This document shows positions 11,974 to 25,067 of a stretch of DNA of 64,000 nucleotides, one piece after another; positions within the stretch are counted from its first letter, which is position 1, and every line of letters starts with the position of its first letter. Made by a program: the position numbers and the translations under genes. The notes below the pieces were generated by a model. The model was given only the letters and a program-made list of their open reading frames with translations. It was not told where the DNA came from and did no database searches. Source of the DNA: Gracilaria gracilis (Eukaryota > Rhodophyta > Florideophyceae > Gracilariales > Gracilariaceae); contig JARGSG010000013.1 of NCBI GenBank assembly GCA_030374805.1, positions 124,001-188,000 of the forward strand. The letters run 5' to 3'.

Positions 11974-14020
11974 TTACAATTCTTTGCCATACGGCATCAT
12001 CCGCCAAGTGAAGCGATAATCCTGCTGTAAGTTGTCTAGCTCCATAGTTTGTTCTTCGGCGCTACCCGATTCCTGATGGTTTTCGTTAGGTATTATTTCG
12101 TCTCCCCCCTCCTTAGCGGGGACGTCTTCGTTCGGCCCATGTGGTTTAATGAGGAATATGTAGCCTAGTGCTGGTAGGGCGAGTCCAATAACTGTATACT
12201 TGGGTAGTTTCACCGTGTGGTTTGTGCTGAGATATACCTGAAATGGTAGAGAAAGTACGCTGTCTGCAATACAGTTTGCCATCATGATCATATGGCGTTC
12301 CAATACCCATGAGTGGTTTTGTAAGGTTAGCAAACCTGGTCCGTCGCATGTCACTTTAACCACCATTTGGTGCATGAGAGGTATTTTGACTGCTTTGGGT
12401 ATTCGTACCTTGTTGGATAATGCTGCAGATGAGCTCTCCTTCTGGTCCAGAGTTGGAGGATCGGTAACGTCCAACAATGGCAACCCTCGAACCGCGATGG
12501 AAAACGACTGCCCAAGCGCGTGGCAGAATTGCTCTCACATGGTTGTCAATAAAGGTTGTTCCCAGGATACAATCTGATGCCAGTTGGTTGATGACAATGA
12601 ACCGTACTCTGGCCTTTAGATGGCCAATGTTCACAATTAGGTCGAGAGTACCGCGTATGGAAAGGGGGCGGTTATTTGCATCCACCAGTGGGTTACGGAG
12701 AGTGCACGGGCGTATCTTATCTAAGAGCTTCTGGGGGAGTAACTTCGTGTTAACCAAATTTGGTCCGGCTTGCGCATCAAGGACTGATACGCATGGAGCA
12801 AATTGGTTACAACTGAACCCAAGGGTGATGTTTACCTTGTAGTTGTCATGATTCGGGAAGCTTATCGTCTCCGTCTGGTAATGAGTGCCACCCGGATCGG
12901 CAAACATTTGGTAATCATCCATACGAGAACCAGTTGGAACTGGCTGGCATTCCGACGGAGGCCGGTCGGCGGTGGCCTGCATGCCGACCTTTAGGCGTTT
13001 CCCGCCTGTTTGGATAGATCAGATCCCTGTTGAGGATTTTGATCCTGGACCTCAGAGGTGGAAACCAAATTGACCGTCTGGGCTCCTTCGGGATCGGGGC
13101 CGGGTGTTTCCTGTCGGTTTCCACGGCGTTGTATGGTTGGCCCGAAAACATCCTTATGGTTCCTCTGCCTCGCTTGAAGTAAGACGGCACGTGCTAGCGG
13201 TGCCACATTAGGCCATACCGTGGCCAGATGGTGAGGCGATGGGCACCGCCAGCAGAGGAAGTTTTTTTTGACGGGATCTCGGATTGCCATGGACAGCGAG
13301 CGGAGCTGACCAGGCGGTAGTACAGGCGCCGTGAATGGCTTGTCAACGGCCGTGCGGTAGGTACTCTGTTGGATCTGTGGCGTATAATACGCTACTGACA
13401 ACACGTGCTCACCGACGACCGGTTCTGACATCATCGTGGGCGGCCCACTCGGCGTCGACAGAGCCATAGTTGACCAATTGGATGGTGTCGAGACCCATTA
13501 TGGTAACCCGTTCCAACTATGCTAATTCCCATACCCGCCGGTGCCGCTCTCTGTGTGCTTTCTTCTGAAGAGTAGTCCACATCCAATACCTTTCTCTCTC
13601 CAGCTCGGTTGGTATCCCCCAAGGCCTGTGCATATCGGGCGAGTTCATTTTAGTCCACTTTCCGATTGGTTGCAAAGTAATTCCTTACTTGGGCCTTTAT
13701 GAATTGGTCGACGTTGTCGGACAGCATGGACTTCAGCTTTGCAGTGGTGAATACATTACCACATCTGGAGGCCATTGCAAACACTGATTTCGCGAATTCC
13801 ATCTCTGTTTGTCCGGATCTCTGACAGTAGTTAAGAACCTCCCCGTACGCTTCCGCGATAGGGTCATCACCGCTGAAAGTCGTATCTCCCATTTGGAAAC
13901 TAAGCCGCTTATGCTGCTTAGTTATTTTCTGAGCTACCGAACTGGTATACTCAGAACTTCTGTTCACTAACCTTTAGGTCCTATAGTCAACCGCTTTGGT
14001 CAACAGATCGTTGAGCGGTT
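11974..14020 (-). mobile_element. Gag and protease part of the outer Gypsy element
   Basis: Read on the minus strand from 14020, the sequence shows a capsid-like segment (TTFSGDDPIAEAYGEVLNY) that corresponds to HVFSGEDPILVLDFLARFV in the inner element's gag. It then has a nucleocapsid-like knuckle (CWRCPSPHH) and a retropepsin-like domain around LDAQAGPNLV and DCILGTTFID. The region below about 12000 is decayed. It continues from the gag part at 25782-26740 on the far side of the inner element. The sequence is a fossil with several breaks. Confidence 0.7.
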
Positions 14021-14731
14021 CGTAGTGCAATGCACTTTGGCCCCTTGGTAGGGATTATTTTAGAATTTTGGTACCTAATTTAGGTTGATTTCGGGAAGCC
14101 GATTGTGCCACACGTGGCATCCAATTTGGATAGAGTTATATATTCATTTTGGGCCACACAGTGGTACAGTACTTAGGCGGAGCGAGCTCGCGCTCGCTCC
14201 CCTGTCACTAAACTTAACCCGTGTTCGGCCCTGACTTTGATCGCTTGCGCGAGTACTTTGCCTCCTTCTTGGAGAAGTCTCCGTTAGTACGGCTCCGTCA
14301 TCCGACCGGCTCAACTAAGGAGAAGCGTTGCGACGCATACTATATTGGTTTATTATTTGTTTTGGTCCACATATTTATGTTTACTGTCTGACCTGCCAGG
14401 TACACCTCTCCGCCCCAATATTGGGTGTTCTTTTGTTGCCTTTCTTACCACTCGCCTCACGAGTATTGCCCCGTTCGTTGGGTTCCCTTTCTCTATCCGT
14501 CTCCGGATACCGCGCGTGGCACTCGCGTGCCACGTCTGCCGATACCATTGCTGGTCGCTGGTCCTTCCGTTACCGGATTCTTCGTTTCACACCTCGTAGG
14601 TTTACCTGAATCTTCCGTGGAGTTACAGCCACATCTTGGGAGTCACGAGGGCTCTATCGCCGGATTACCACCTCAGGGAGTGGATTTCGGACACCCATAG
14701 GGTTCTTCCGGTTCGCGGGTTTTGCTCTACA
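14021..14731 (+). repeat. Left LTR of the inner Gypsy element
   Basis: This 711-bp repeat matches 25068-25781 with about 27 differences by eye. It holds a GC-rich self-complementary motif (GGAGCGAGCTCGCGCTCGCTCC) near 14178-14199. It ends TTGCTCTACA, with internal sequence starting TTTGGTCTCC. Confidence 0.92.
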
Positions 14732-14927
14732 TTTGGTCTCCTGACTTAGAATTCGGTTATTGGAATTTCCAGCTTTTCTGGTTGGTTTGTCTTATCGTCC
14801 CGATCGTTTCTATCGCGTGGCGAGTTGATTCCGATCCGGATTGTTTTCTTTTTTTTCGTTTTTGTCCTGTTAGGAATTCGTACTGTCAGTTCCACAGTAG
14901 TGGTCTACCGTTCCAATCATTGTTGGT

Positions 14928-16900
14928 ATGGCTGGCCCTTCTCAGAGTTCAAATGCAGCCTCCGATAAAGGTACGCGCCCATCGCGGGTAGCGGATACGA
15001 AACCTTGTCGAGGAATCACTACACCAGTTGAACTGAAGAGTACCCCGGATGTACCGGCTACCCCGGTTGTGGGGAACGCTTATATATCCACCCGATTGGG
15101 TTCTGTTCTTGAAGAACTCAAAGAGTTGAAAAACTACGTCAAGTTCCTGCAAAACTCAAATGCTGATAATGTTAGGGATATTGAAACTTTTAGAGTGCCC
15201 CTGGACGATGCCCAGCCTCGGAATTTTGCTGTTGAGTTACGCTCTATGCGTTCGGATATTAATTCCATTCTGGAAAGTTTCGGACAACCGACTGCCTTCG
15301 TTTCAAACGTGGATACTCGGTTTGAGACTTTGAGACACACGCTCATGCGTATAGATGGACGACTTTACACTGTGGAAGCGACGTTTCGTGCAGACGAAGA
15401 GTTGGCCGCCCAGGCGGGGAAAGAAGCTCATTCACGTGATGCGGAACACCGATCATCTCGGAAGCGCAAGTCCAAACACAGGAAGCGTTTTGATACCAAC
15501 CTGGGTTCTGAAGACTCCGACTCGGATAGTGGTTCTACGTCCTCGTCGTCTGATGACTCCCGTCAGGGATACAGTCGTCGTCGTGAGAAACCTACTAGGT
15601 CCAAGGTTACATTTACCTCACAAGGTGCAATTTTGTTTCGAGTGAAGAGAAGGAAACATGTTGGACTCAAAGAGTTGAAGGCTACGAATCCTCTTTATGA
15701 GAAACTGTTACCGTATCGATGTTATCGACTGGACGACTCCTCGTTAGATCGTACTCCCCGTGGCACAGGTCGGGTTAAAGATTGCATCAAACGGATGGAT
15801 CTTACGCTGAAGAATCACGTGTTCAGTGGAGAAGACCCAATTCTGGTTCTGGATTTCTTGGCTAGATTTGTTAATGAAGCCGATATACTCGGAATGAGTG
15901 AGACGCAGGCGTTCATAGCCCTGCCTTACTTCCTGAAAGGATCTGCGGAGGATCAGTTTACCGCTGTACGCGGTACATCTCGAGCATCCGATGGAGGAGT
16001 CACGTGTTGGCCCGAAGCCGTACACTACCTCCTGAGGTCCTATGCTACTGGTAATGCTATCCAAAATGCTGTACTCGCTCTTCGCGATACGAAACAGAAG
16101 ACCGGAGAATCAGAAACGCTTTATTCAACTCGGTTGAACACGGCTTTCCACCGTTGTGGTAATGCTTATTCCTCGTTGGAGAGGTGTACCATGTTTTGTG
16201 ATGGACTGGATCAGGCAATAAGGATTTTGGTAGCCCGTCACCGGGAAGCTAATCGCAAGATCTCCTTTTTGTAGTTGGTTCAGTATCCCCAAGCTGAAGG
16301 GGATGCTTTACGGGCCCGCTCGGGTCATAGAGGTCGCCACTTTAAGGCACTTCACTTGGAGAGTTCACCACCCATTTCATTGGTACGCCGTTCTACGGAA
16401 GACCGCGAGGCGGATAACGTGCATCTCGCTCATAGTGATGGTCGCCAGTCCTGGCCTTCTACGGAGTTCCCGTCCACTTCTATATCCTTAGAGGAAAATC
16501 CGGCACTCTACACCGCGAATCATAAGGTGCGGGCGCCCAAGCTGTCCCACGCGAGTGGTCAAACACGTATGAACCGTCGCGGTTGGATAAGCAATACGCC
16601 ACAGCGTCAGGGGGACCAACGCCCCCAACAATTGGATCGAGTACCGATGATTTGTCATATCTGCTACCATCATGGTCACATTTACCCGAACTATACCTTT
16701 TCGGTTAAGGATCTGTCAAAGATTATCGAGTCGTATGAGTCCTTAACGGAGGAAGAGCGCGCTCGTGTTCCGAGTCTAACTTATAAACAGGTTCGGTCTT
16801 TGTTTTTACCGGTATCGGTTACTCAGCCTCCCTCTCAGGGAGTGGCTTCTATGCGCTGCCATCAGTACCGTCATCGACTCATTCGAATGAGGTTAGTAAG
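14928..16900 (+). mobile_element. Gag region of the inner Gypsy element
   Basis: The region opens with ATG at 14928, about 200 bp inside the left LTR. A coiled-coil-like stretch comes first, then a basic/serine-rich segment around 15430-15600, then the retrotransposon gag capsid domain near 15780-16270 (HVFSGEDPI, FIALPYFLKGSAEDQF). A knuckle-like C/H pattern (CHICYYHGH) lies near 16650. Domain content and order are those of Ty3/Gypsy gag. The region is interrupted. Confidence 0.75.
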
Positions 16901-17139
16901 GCCTCAGATGGAGGGAACGCCGCCTAGGTGGTAACTTCGTCGAAAAACTAACTTCGAGAGTCTCCCTAACGAGAGGGGGGCCCGCAGTGTCGAGGACTGT
17001 GGCGCCTGAGGTGCCCAAGCCTCGCTTCCCAGTTACAATCCTCTCGAGGAAGGTGGCTAACTCAGACGTGAGCTCTAAACACTTCGGTGTAATTCGTCGT
17101 CCGTGAATACGGTCTCGTAATCTACGTTTCCCGGATCGG

Positions 17140-20100
17140 GCTATGATCATGGCTAAGCAAAACTATAAATTTTACGCTGACCTTGGACTTTCGGACCATT
17201 TTATGGTTAGACAGTTATCTATTCTAGATACCGGTGCCGGTCCCAACTTCGTGGTTCAATCGTTATTACCCCGGTCAATACGGTCTTCAGTTCGCCAAAA
17301 TCCATCCTTGGATATCACCAATGCGAACAACAACCCGTTACGAATGGCTGGTTTTGTGAATCTCGTTGTGAAACTTTGAAACTTTCTGGTCCAATTGGAA
17401 TTTGTTGTATGTGAGTCGCTCGCATCACCAGTTATACTGGGTTGCGATTTCTGTGATCGATTCGTCGAAGCTATTAGGCCACGTGCAAGAAGTGTGGAAT
17501 TAGAAGACGGTTCTACCGTACCTATTGTTAGGAAGCCATTGCGGCAAGCGCTGCGTAAGCAGGGTACTTTGCCTGTCGCACAAGAGGTTCCAAACGTGGA
17601 TGCTAGGTCTAATCGTCTCCGTTGTGCACGGTCTATACAGCTTCCGCCTGAATCCCAATTATGGGTACCCGTTACGTCGGACCAACATGGTTTACGGGTT
17701 TTACAACCCTTGCAATCGTTGTACGATTCGCGCCAATTGGCCGTTGCCAACGGTGTTGTTCAAGTGGAGCCTGGGAAACCTTTTAAGATAGTGAACACCA
17801 ATCTTGGATCTACTCCTCAAAGTTTAGTTAAAAACCAAGTTATTGGTACGGTGCTACCGCATCTCACGGTGATCGTACTTACGAAGGTGACCCTTTCCGA
17901 AGTTCTCGGTGACAACGACCCTAAGGACCAGGAGGACGATGAGTTCGTGGCGACGATGTTGACTGATAACGCCGCGACCACTTCCCTGGATTCACAGAAA
18001 CAAGATTCTAGACAGAAGCCTGTTGAGAAAGCTATCTCCCCTGGAGTTATTGAGAAGTATCCAATTAAGGAATTGGAAGATCTGGACTTATCGCATGCGC
18101 CAGAGGCACACCGTAAACGGTTACGCGATATGTTACGTGAGTTCACCCAAATGTGGGATGGCTCCCTTGGGAAAATCGATGTAACCGAACACCGGATTGA
18201 TCTGCATCCGAACACTCGGCCTGTGTCTCAACACCCTTACAGGGCTGGGAGGACAGCTCGGATTGAAGAGAAATCTCAGGTTGAGAAGATGTTGAAAGCA
18301 GGCGTAATCGAACCGGCCCGATCCCTGTGGGCATCGCCGGTAGTTCTTGTTCCGAAGCCGGATGGTGCATGGAGATTTTGCATTGATTACCGCCGCTAGA
18401 ACGCGGTTACTGTCAAGGATGTTTATCCTATTCTACGAATGGATGAGTATATCGACTCTCTTGGTAACGCCAATGTCTTTACAGCCCTTGATGCTAATTG
18501 GGGTTATTAGCAAATCCCTATACGGGAGGACGACCGTGACAAAACGGCGTTTGTTTGCCATCAAGGCTTGTACCGTTTCAAACGGATGCCATTTGGGCTT
18601 ACAAATGCTCCCGCGACGTTCCAGTGGACTATCGACATTCTCTTAGCGAGATTTAAGTGGAAAACCTGTTTGGTGTACTTGGACGATATCATCGTATATT
18701 CCAATAACATGGATGATCATTTGAAGCACGTCCGAGACGTCATGAGGGTTTTCTGCAAAGCAGGTGTTACGCTGAAGCTCAAGAAGTTTGAGTTCTTTAC
18801 CGACTCGTTTAAATACCTTGGTCACGTCATACGTCCTGGTGAGCTCTCCGTTGAGGAGGTTCGTGTGAAATCCTTGAAGGAAGCTAAGCACCCGCGTACG
18901 CAGACGGAACTCCGTTCATTCTTGGGACTGTGCAATGTCTACCGTCGGTTCGTACCGAACTTCGCAGAGATATCAGCCCCGCTGAATGACCTTCTGAAGA
19001 AAGGACAGCCAGTACAACTGGAACCATTCGGCGAAGCCCAGTCTGCAGCTTTCAAATCCTTAGTGAATGCTGTAACTTCACCACCAATTTTGGCTCTTCC
19101 CACCCCTGGGTTACAGTACTCGATTGACACCGATTCTAGCGCGTACCAAGTGGGTTGTGCACTTTTTCAAACAACCGAAGACGGTATAAGGCGCCCAATT
19201 GGGTACTGGTCAAGGACGTTGAACGTACACGAGAAAAACTACTCAGTATCGGAGAAAGAATGTTTAGCCGTCGTGTGGGCTTTCTTGACTCTACGACCAT
19301 ACTTGATGGGAAACCACTTTGTGGTACACACTGACCACTCTGACTTACGCTGGCTCATGGAAATTACCGAACCTTCGGGTCGCTTGATGCGATGGCGCTT
19401 GAGACTCTCTGAGTTCGATTTCGAAATTCGTTACAAGAAGGGCAACCTGAACTGCCAGGTAGATGAGTTATCCCGCTTGGGAACTAATGCTGATGCCGAT
19501 GCGTCGGAAGAAATGGATATCCCGTGTTTAATGATGTCGACCGAAAAAGGTAAAGTCCAACTGTTGGATGATGACCTTTGCGATCATTTTATGGCTACCG
19601 AACCCGCGGGTCCCCCGCAGGGGTCTTTTGTTCCAATTGATCCTGAGGAGATGATTTCTGAGCAACAGACCGACCCTTTCTGCAGGCAGATACGTTCTTG
19701 CCTCAACGGAGGATTTCAAAATCCCTTCGCCGAGAACGATCGGAGGTATCGTGTTAGATTTGTGAACAACAACCCTCAGATTGTGGTCCTTCACTCTCTG
19801 CAACGCAGAATATTACATTTGTCACATTACGTGAAAGTTGGTGCACACCCGGGTGGCCGAAAGCTTTATCTAACTCTCCGGAGAGATTTCTACTGGCCAG
19901 CCATGGCGTTTGGCTGCTACGCAGTTCGGCGAGGATGTACAGAATGCTGTATGAATAATGTCCGACTTCGGAAGTACTCTAAGAAGTTAGCTTTTTCCCG
20001 GCTCGGGCTCCCTTGGAGTTTGGCGCCATCGACATTCTGGGACCTTTACTCCGAACCGCTCGCGGTCATAAGTTTCTTCTGGTTATCACAGATCGTTTTG

Positions 20101-20760
20101 CCAAACTGGTTCGTACAGTTCCGCTTCGGACAATTACCGCTGCTTCGGTTGCAATGGCGTTTGTCCAACATTGGATCTTTGTGCACGGTCCACGCGTGGA
20201 ACTTCTATCCGATAACGGAGGACAGTTTGCATCTAAATTCTTTCAAGATGTGTGTCGAATTATCGGTGTGAAGAATCTGTTTACAACAGTATCCAATCCC
20301 CAGAGTAATGGACAAGTTGAAAGGTTTAATCGCACGATTCTAAACGCGTTGCGTGCTTATGTGGCGTACCACCCCAAGAATTGGGATTTGTATACGGATG
20401 CTATTACGTACGCGTACAATACGCAGGTACACCGTGTCACGGGACTCTCGCCATTTAAGTTGGTACTCTCTAGAGTTCCACCTCCAGTGGCTATCGAACC
20501 ACAACCCACGTTGGGTTCGTTTCCGTCGCACTGGTTATATCGAGATACTTGGAAGGCTTGGTTATCCAAGATGGTGCCGATCGCTCGGAAATCTATGACT
20601 AACGCGCAACTAGCGTATAAGAAGAATTTCGACAACCGAATCCGTCTACCTTTACCGAAGGCTTTCACCACAGGTGACTATATCTTTCTCCGCAAGAGTA
20701 CTACAATCCTGAAAAGGAACCAAAGCATAAACTGTTGCCAGTTGCTGAGGGACCTTTCAA
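17140..20760 (+). mobile_element. Pol region of the inner Gypsy element
   Basis: In order: retropepsin with LDTGAGPNFV near 17225; RT from about 18230 with FCIDYRR and the active-site motif CLVYLDDIIVYSNN near 18670; tether and RNase H near 19080-19480 (YSIDTDSSAYQVG, EKNYSVSEKECLAVVWA, FVVHTDHSDLRWL); integrase near 19830-20700 with an HHCC-like start (HPGGRKLY), FGAIDILGP, LLSDNGGQF and PQSNGQVERFNR. The RT catalytic aspartates and integrase D,D,E residues are visible. Domain order is Ty3/Gypsy. The frame is interrupted in several places, so no full polyprotein is encoded. Confidence 0.88.
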
Positions 20761-21700
20761 GGTGATTGCTTCGGATAAGGACACTGTCGTGTTGGATATA
20801 AAGGACCTTCATGAAAGGATGTCACGTGACTGCGTTGTACCAGCACCCGCTCCGCCGTCTGATATAAAGGAATTCCAATCGGGAAGTTCGATAATGAAGG
20901 AACCAACACGCCCAAGCGTCATCGCGCACCCCAATCGTGGGTTAACAGATATACCGCACGAGGCGGTTCCCGCTCCTGTACCTCCGATGGAGTTATTTGA
21001 GAACAACATCTCACGCATCCGCGTTTCCCCACCGCCCGACCTCATTCGACAAACCCCGTCTCCGACTAAGGAGGGAGAGGGAATAGATCGCGCTGAAGCT
21101 GCTTCGTCGTCGACGAGTGTTCCTGCCTCAGGTTGTGTATCGGAAGTGCCACGCAGTGGAAATGTTGTTAGAGAAGTTAAGTCATTACCCCTGGGAAGTA
21201 ATCGTCCTCATAAGGAGCAGGCAGTGTCAGGAGATCCAGGTTTACCCATTATGGGAATGCCGCGCAAGGCGAATTGCTTCATGTTATCCATGACAAATCA
21301 GCCCGCAGGCCTCACTTTAGCGACTACCTTCGAACAATCGCGCCAGCGACACATACTTACCCGCCTAGGGCCGCGGAGAGAGTGTACGCGCTACGGTGTG
21401 GACGTTCGCAATTGCGATGGTTACAGCGCGTAATGGCGTTTCCCTATGGGATAGCTTCAGATTACGTCAGCGACGTGTGCGCCAGATGCGTCGCTACGCA
21501 GGGAAACATGCATCCATTTTCGGAAATGTAGGTTGGGCCCAAGATTTTGGATGGTCGCACGTGCGATGTTTACAACGCATGGCGCCAGTCTCGTCGGGAT
21601 ATTTTGAATTGGCTCAAATCGAGATACGCCGCCGCGCGGGCACGCGGCAGGGCAATTTCACTTGATTTTTTAGAGTGCCGACGCATTGCTGGGCACCGCC

Positions 21701-21900
21701 TGCCACTGAACGTGTGCAACGTGGATATGGAAATTTGGGTGATCCACGTGGCAAAACCAACGCGCGCGCCAAGTGCCACTGAACGTGCGCAACGTGGATG
21801 TGGAAATTTGGGTCATCCACGTGGCAAAACCAACGCGCGCGCCAAGTGCCACTGAACGTGTGCAACGTGGATATGGAAATTTGGGTGATCCACGTGGCAG
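21701..21900 (+). repeat. 73-bp tandem repeat, about 2.7 copies
   Basis: The unit begins TGCCACTGAACGTG at 21701, 21774 and 21847, giving a period of 73 bp. The copies are almost identical. Each unit carries a palindromic CCACGTGG. The array lies within the inner Gypsy element between integrase and chromodomain and reads open by chance. Its function is unknown. Confidence 0.9.
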
Positions 21901-22142
21901 CATTTCGGTAGATTTTTTTGGCTTGCCACGGCGCAGGGCATGAGGCAATTTACGATTTTTTTGGCGTGCACAGGCTGGCCAATCCGGATATAATGCACCC
22001 TGCCGTCGTTTATGACGCTCGCGCGTACCGTGGTTACCGACTCTTCGGAAGTTTGAAGCAACGCTCATTTCTGTCAAAGGATTGACGTTTCATTCGCTTG
22101 TGCGATAGCAAGTAGTCGCAACCGCGAAACCGACTCACACCG

Positions 22143-22376
22143 ATGGAATCGGATGCACGAGCAGTTTACGATACGGAGCTCGTTATTGACCATGTGGTCT
22201 CACACAGGATTTCTCCAGCCGGAGTATGGCTTTACCGCATCCGTTGGTACGGTTTTCCCTCTAGCGAGGATACCGAGGAACTAGTTCACCATCTACCACG
22301 ATCATGTCTGGTTCGATATCATCGGCGGACGCGAACGCCATTGCCTCCAAATCTGGGTGATTCCCAAGTGGGATAG
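22143..22376 (+). mobile_element. Chromodomain-like module of the inner Gypsy element
   Basis: This short open stretch from an ATG at 22143 shows a chromodomain-like pattern: YDTELVIDHVVSHRI, then WLYRIRWYGFPSSEDTEE, then HHLPRSCLVRYHRR. The aromatic residues and the W-x-G-x-x-x-x-E/D spacing of the second strand fit chromo shadow/chromodomains. In chromodomain Gypsy elements such modules sit after integrase and are thought to guide insertion into chromatin. Here it is separated from integrase by more than 1 kb, including the 73-bp repeats. Confidence 0.7.
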
Positions 22377-22589
22377 AGATGTCCAAGACCCTTTTTGAGG
22401 GAGAAGACGAATCTGAAGACAGAAGAAGAAGATTCTTGGAAGAAGAAACGAAGCAGAAAAGGAAGAGTAAGAAGTATGAATACCATTATAATGGAGACCG
22501 CGAAAGCGGATATGAACACGTCAAACCGATTTTCGGTATGAAGTAGGACTAGAAGACTAACCCTGGAAGGAAAGAAAGAAGAGGAAGGC

Positions 22590-23110
22590 TCAATATGATG
22601 TCGTACAAATACCGATGAGGTGTGGGGTCCGCCTGGTAGAGGGAGCGCGCGAGGGCTCAACCTAAAGGGGAAAAACACACAACCAATATGGTAGTAGGGC
22701 ATCTGAAACCCGCAGGGGCAAACGGCGGGGCAACTAGTCTAGACCGTGTAGGTGTACGGTAGTAGACGTCGACGCGCGGTAAAACCTGAATAGTAATAGA
22801 GTAGCAAGTGACCAAGATGGTATAGTTACTGCCCTAGTGATGCCTGACTTTACAATACCCGAGGGGGAAGGCGAGGTGCACCACAATATATACAAGGTGC
22901 ACCGACGCCGATCTCCCATGCGGGCATGACGTCATCGGCTGTGCCCATGACCTACTGTCATGGGCCAGCAATGCTAAACTATCCTAGACTATAAATTAGA
23001 AAATAGAAAATAGAAAATACAGAATACCAATTGGGTACAGTGCAGCCAGCAAGGCGCACCAGTAGGCCCACGTGGCACCAACCCATTGAGGTCTCATTGT
23101 ACTACATATG
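22590..23110 (+). repeat. LTR-like block resembling the outer element's LTR
   Basis: Short blocks shared in order with the outer element's LTR include GAGCGCGCGAGGGCTCAA (near 22642), GGTGTACGG and AAAACCTGAATAGT. The order and spacing are close to those at 9887-10382, though overall similarity is low. It may be a solo LTR of a related family trapped in the inner element, or sequence of the element's own untranslated region. No target duplication could be recognised. Confidence 0.4.
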
Positions 23111-23277
23111 AGTGAGAACAAATAACAGTTTACTGTATGAAACCCTAGCTAAGGGAATCAGGAGAATAAACCCACTCCACGGCGGAGACATCAATTAAAC
23201 CTCTCTGAGGCAAGTGCTCGGAGCTGGTCGAGGTCAGTCACTTCCGCCGGGACTGGAATTCCTATGGAGGACAAGAA

Positions 23278-24995
23278 TTAGCGAATAACCGCAACTTGCG
23301 GGTCTACCGACGCCGGTTCTTCGTTATCTCCTTCAGTAGCAGGAGCGGTGCCCATTCGCACCGCCTCTCCGGCACCGCCCTCTTCTTCCCCTTGGGGACC
23401 ATTTGCGTCGTCAGCGTTGTCCCACATAGGACCGTCTAGATCCAATGGTGGAACATATTCGTCGGCAATAATGTACCCCCTGGGGTGTCCATTCGGAATC
23501 ACGCGTGCAGCGTTACGAATTGCTTCGGCTTGCGCCTGCGAGCAGGTAACTCCTTCGTAGGGATCGAAGTAGATGAAGTCCTTTGCATGCGGGTTAGTGC
23601 GACCCGGTGATCGGTCCACACGACTCGGATGTCCTCCAGCACGCTGGGTGTACGGTAATTCGTCCCAATTCGTATCTGAGATGAGATTGACAATATCATG
23701 AACCTCGTCCTGGTTGTACTCGCCTCCAAGGGGGATCGTTAAGTCCAGTTTGAGGATATGTTGACGCAGCCCTGGTGGTAGGTACCAAACCCGGCACTGG
23801 TCGTGCATCTTCCACAGGAGGAAAGCCGCAAGGCGGACAACCCACTCCGTGGCAAATACGGACCAGTTAACGCTGCGCGGATTGTTAATCATTTCGGATC
23901 CTACATAGGATAAGCATGGAAACAATTCGACGAAACACCCCCGCGGGACTTCAAACATTCTCCACCAGAGTGGTAACTGCGCGTAGCGCCACACGTGGAA
24001 CTGTGGATTAATTCTCTCCACTTCCACATTCTGGTACGGAATAAGTAGCCCGAATTGGGAGCGTGCTTTCCGTTCGAAACGGATCATTTGTTGGAAACTC
24101 TGGCGAGGTTGGCGCCGCAGGTAGCGGAAGTCTGCACGGAGCAGTGGCCTCGTCCAACAGAGAAGCTCTTGCCGGATCGCCGGGCGGGATTGCCCTTCGA
24201 ACTGAGGCAGCATATCCTTCAGGGCGTGCAAATTGTATCCATAGGATTCTTCACCGCGTGTACGGAAGTATGCCAGGTCAAAACCGAACGAAGTCGGAAT
24301 CGGAACATCTCCGGGTGTCCGGTAAATTCGCTGATACGCGATACAAGTCAACCCAGAACGGGCTTGGTCCCACGACTCCCGCGCTCCGCGGCGGATGCAA
24401 TGAACTGCAATCGCTACGCGATGCTGCCAATCCCAAGTTTGGGTGATGTCAACCGGAGGATCGCCGGGCAACCAGCCATCTTTGGCGCAAGATTGGACCA
24501 AATTGATATTCTTCACAGCCACTGGGTGGAACCAAGGAGCCCTCGAGTACAAAGGAGGAGAATCAATTGGATTCCGATCTGCCAGCGCGTCGCGCGAGAC
24601 CCAGTGAGGTACTGCTGGAATCGGTGTGAACGGCTCAGAGGCGTTCCACGACCCAATATCCATATTGGATGAGCAGACGACTGCTGTGGCAGTGGTACGG
24701 ACCGGCACCCGGTGAAGTAAGAAGGACCAGCGGTGTTTGCCGTTGGAGTGAAGTTGGAGGACCCCGTCGCGGGAGTGTTGTTGGAACCTGGCGCGCCGGA
24801 GGTTGACGGAGCGGCAGAAACCTGCGGGACGTTGGTGTGCTCCGGCATTGGAAGTTGAGACGTTATCGCAGTGCGAGGAGGTGAAGGTGACTGTGTTGCG
24901 ACAAGAAGAATGCTGACTTCAGAAAGGTGAGGTGAAGGCGCTGGCGAAATGTCAGAAGGTAGGTCAATCGATGGGGAATTCTCGGAACCAGACAT
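23278..24995 (-). mobile_element. Long antisense open region near the 3' LTR of the inner element
   Basis: On the minus strand an ATG at 24995 lies only about 73 bp inside the right LTR. From there overlapping open frames run to 23278. The largest is open for 476 codons, the first is Ser/Pro/Thr-rich. The long frame has an ordinary globular composition with Trp- and Arg-rich segments (for example WNASEPFTPIPAVPHWVSRD and RYAQLPLWWRMF) and an acidic tail. No known domain was recognised. It runs opposite to gag-pol. Antisense ORFs near the 3' LTR are known in some plant Gypsy groups, so this may be an accessory gene of the element or a captured host gene. Its state beyond that is not judged. 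Confidence 0.6.
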
Positions 24996-25067
24996 GGTTA
25001 GGTATCCCTCGTACTCGGGATCGTTGCGTCGTCAAAACGTTGATTTTTCCTCTTAAGGAGGGGGATG

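Noticed and set aside
21701-21900. CRISPR-like repeat array
   Set aside because: The repeats are contiguous 73-bp units without unique spacers and lie inside an LTR element of a eukaryote.
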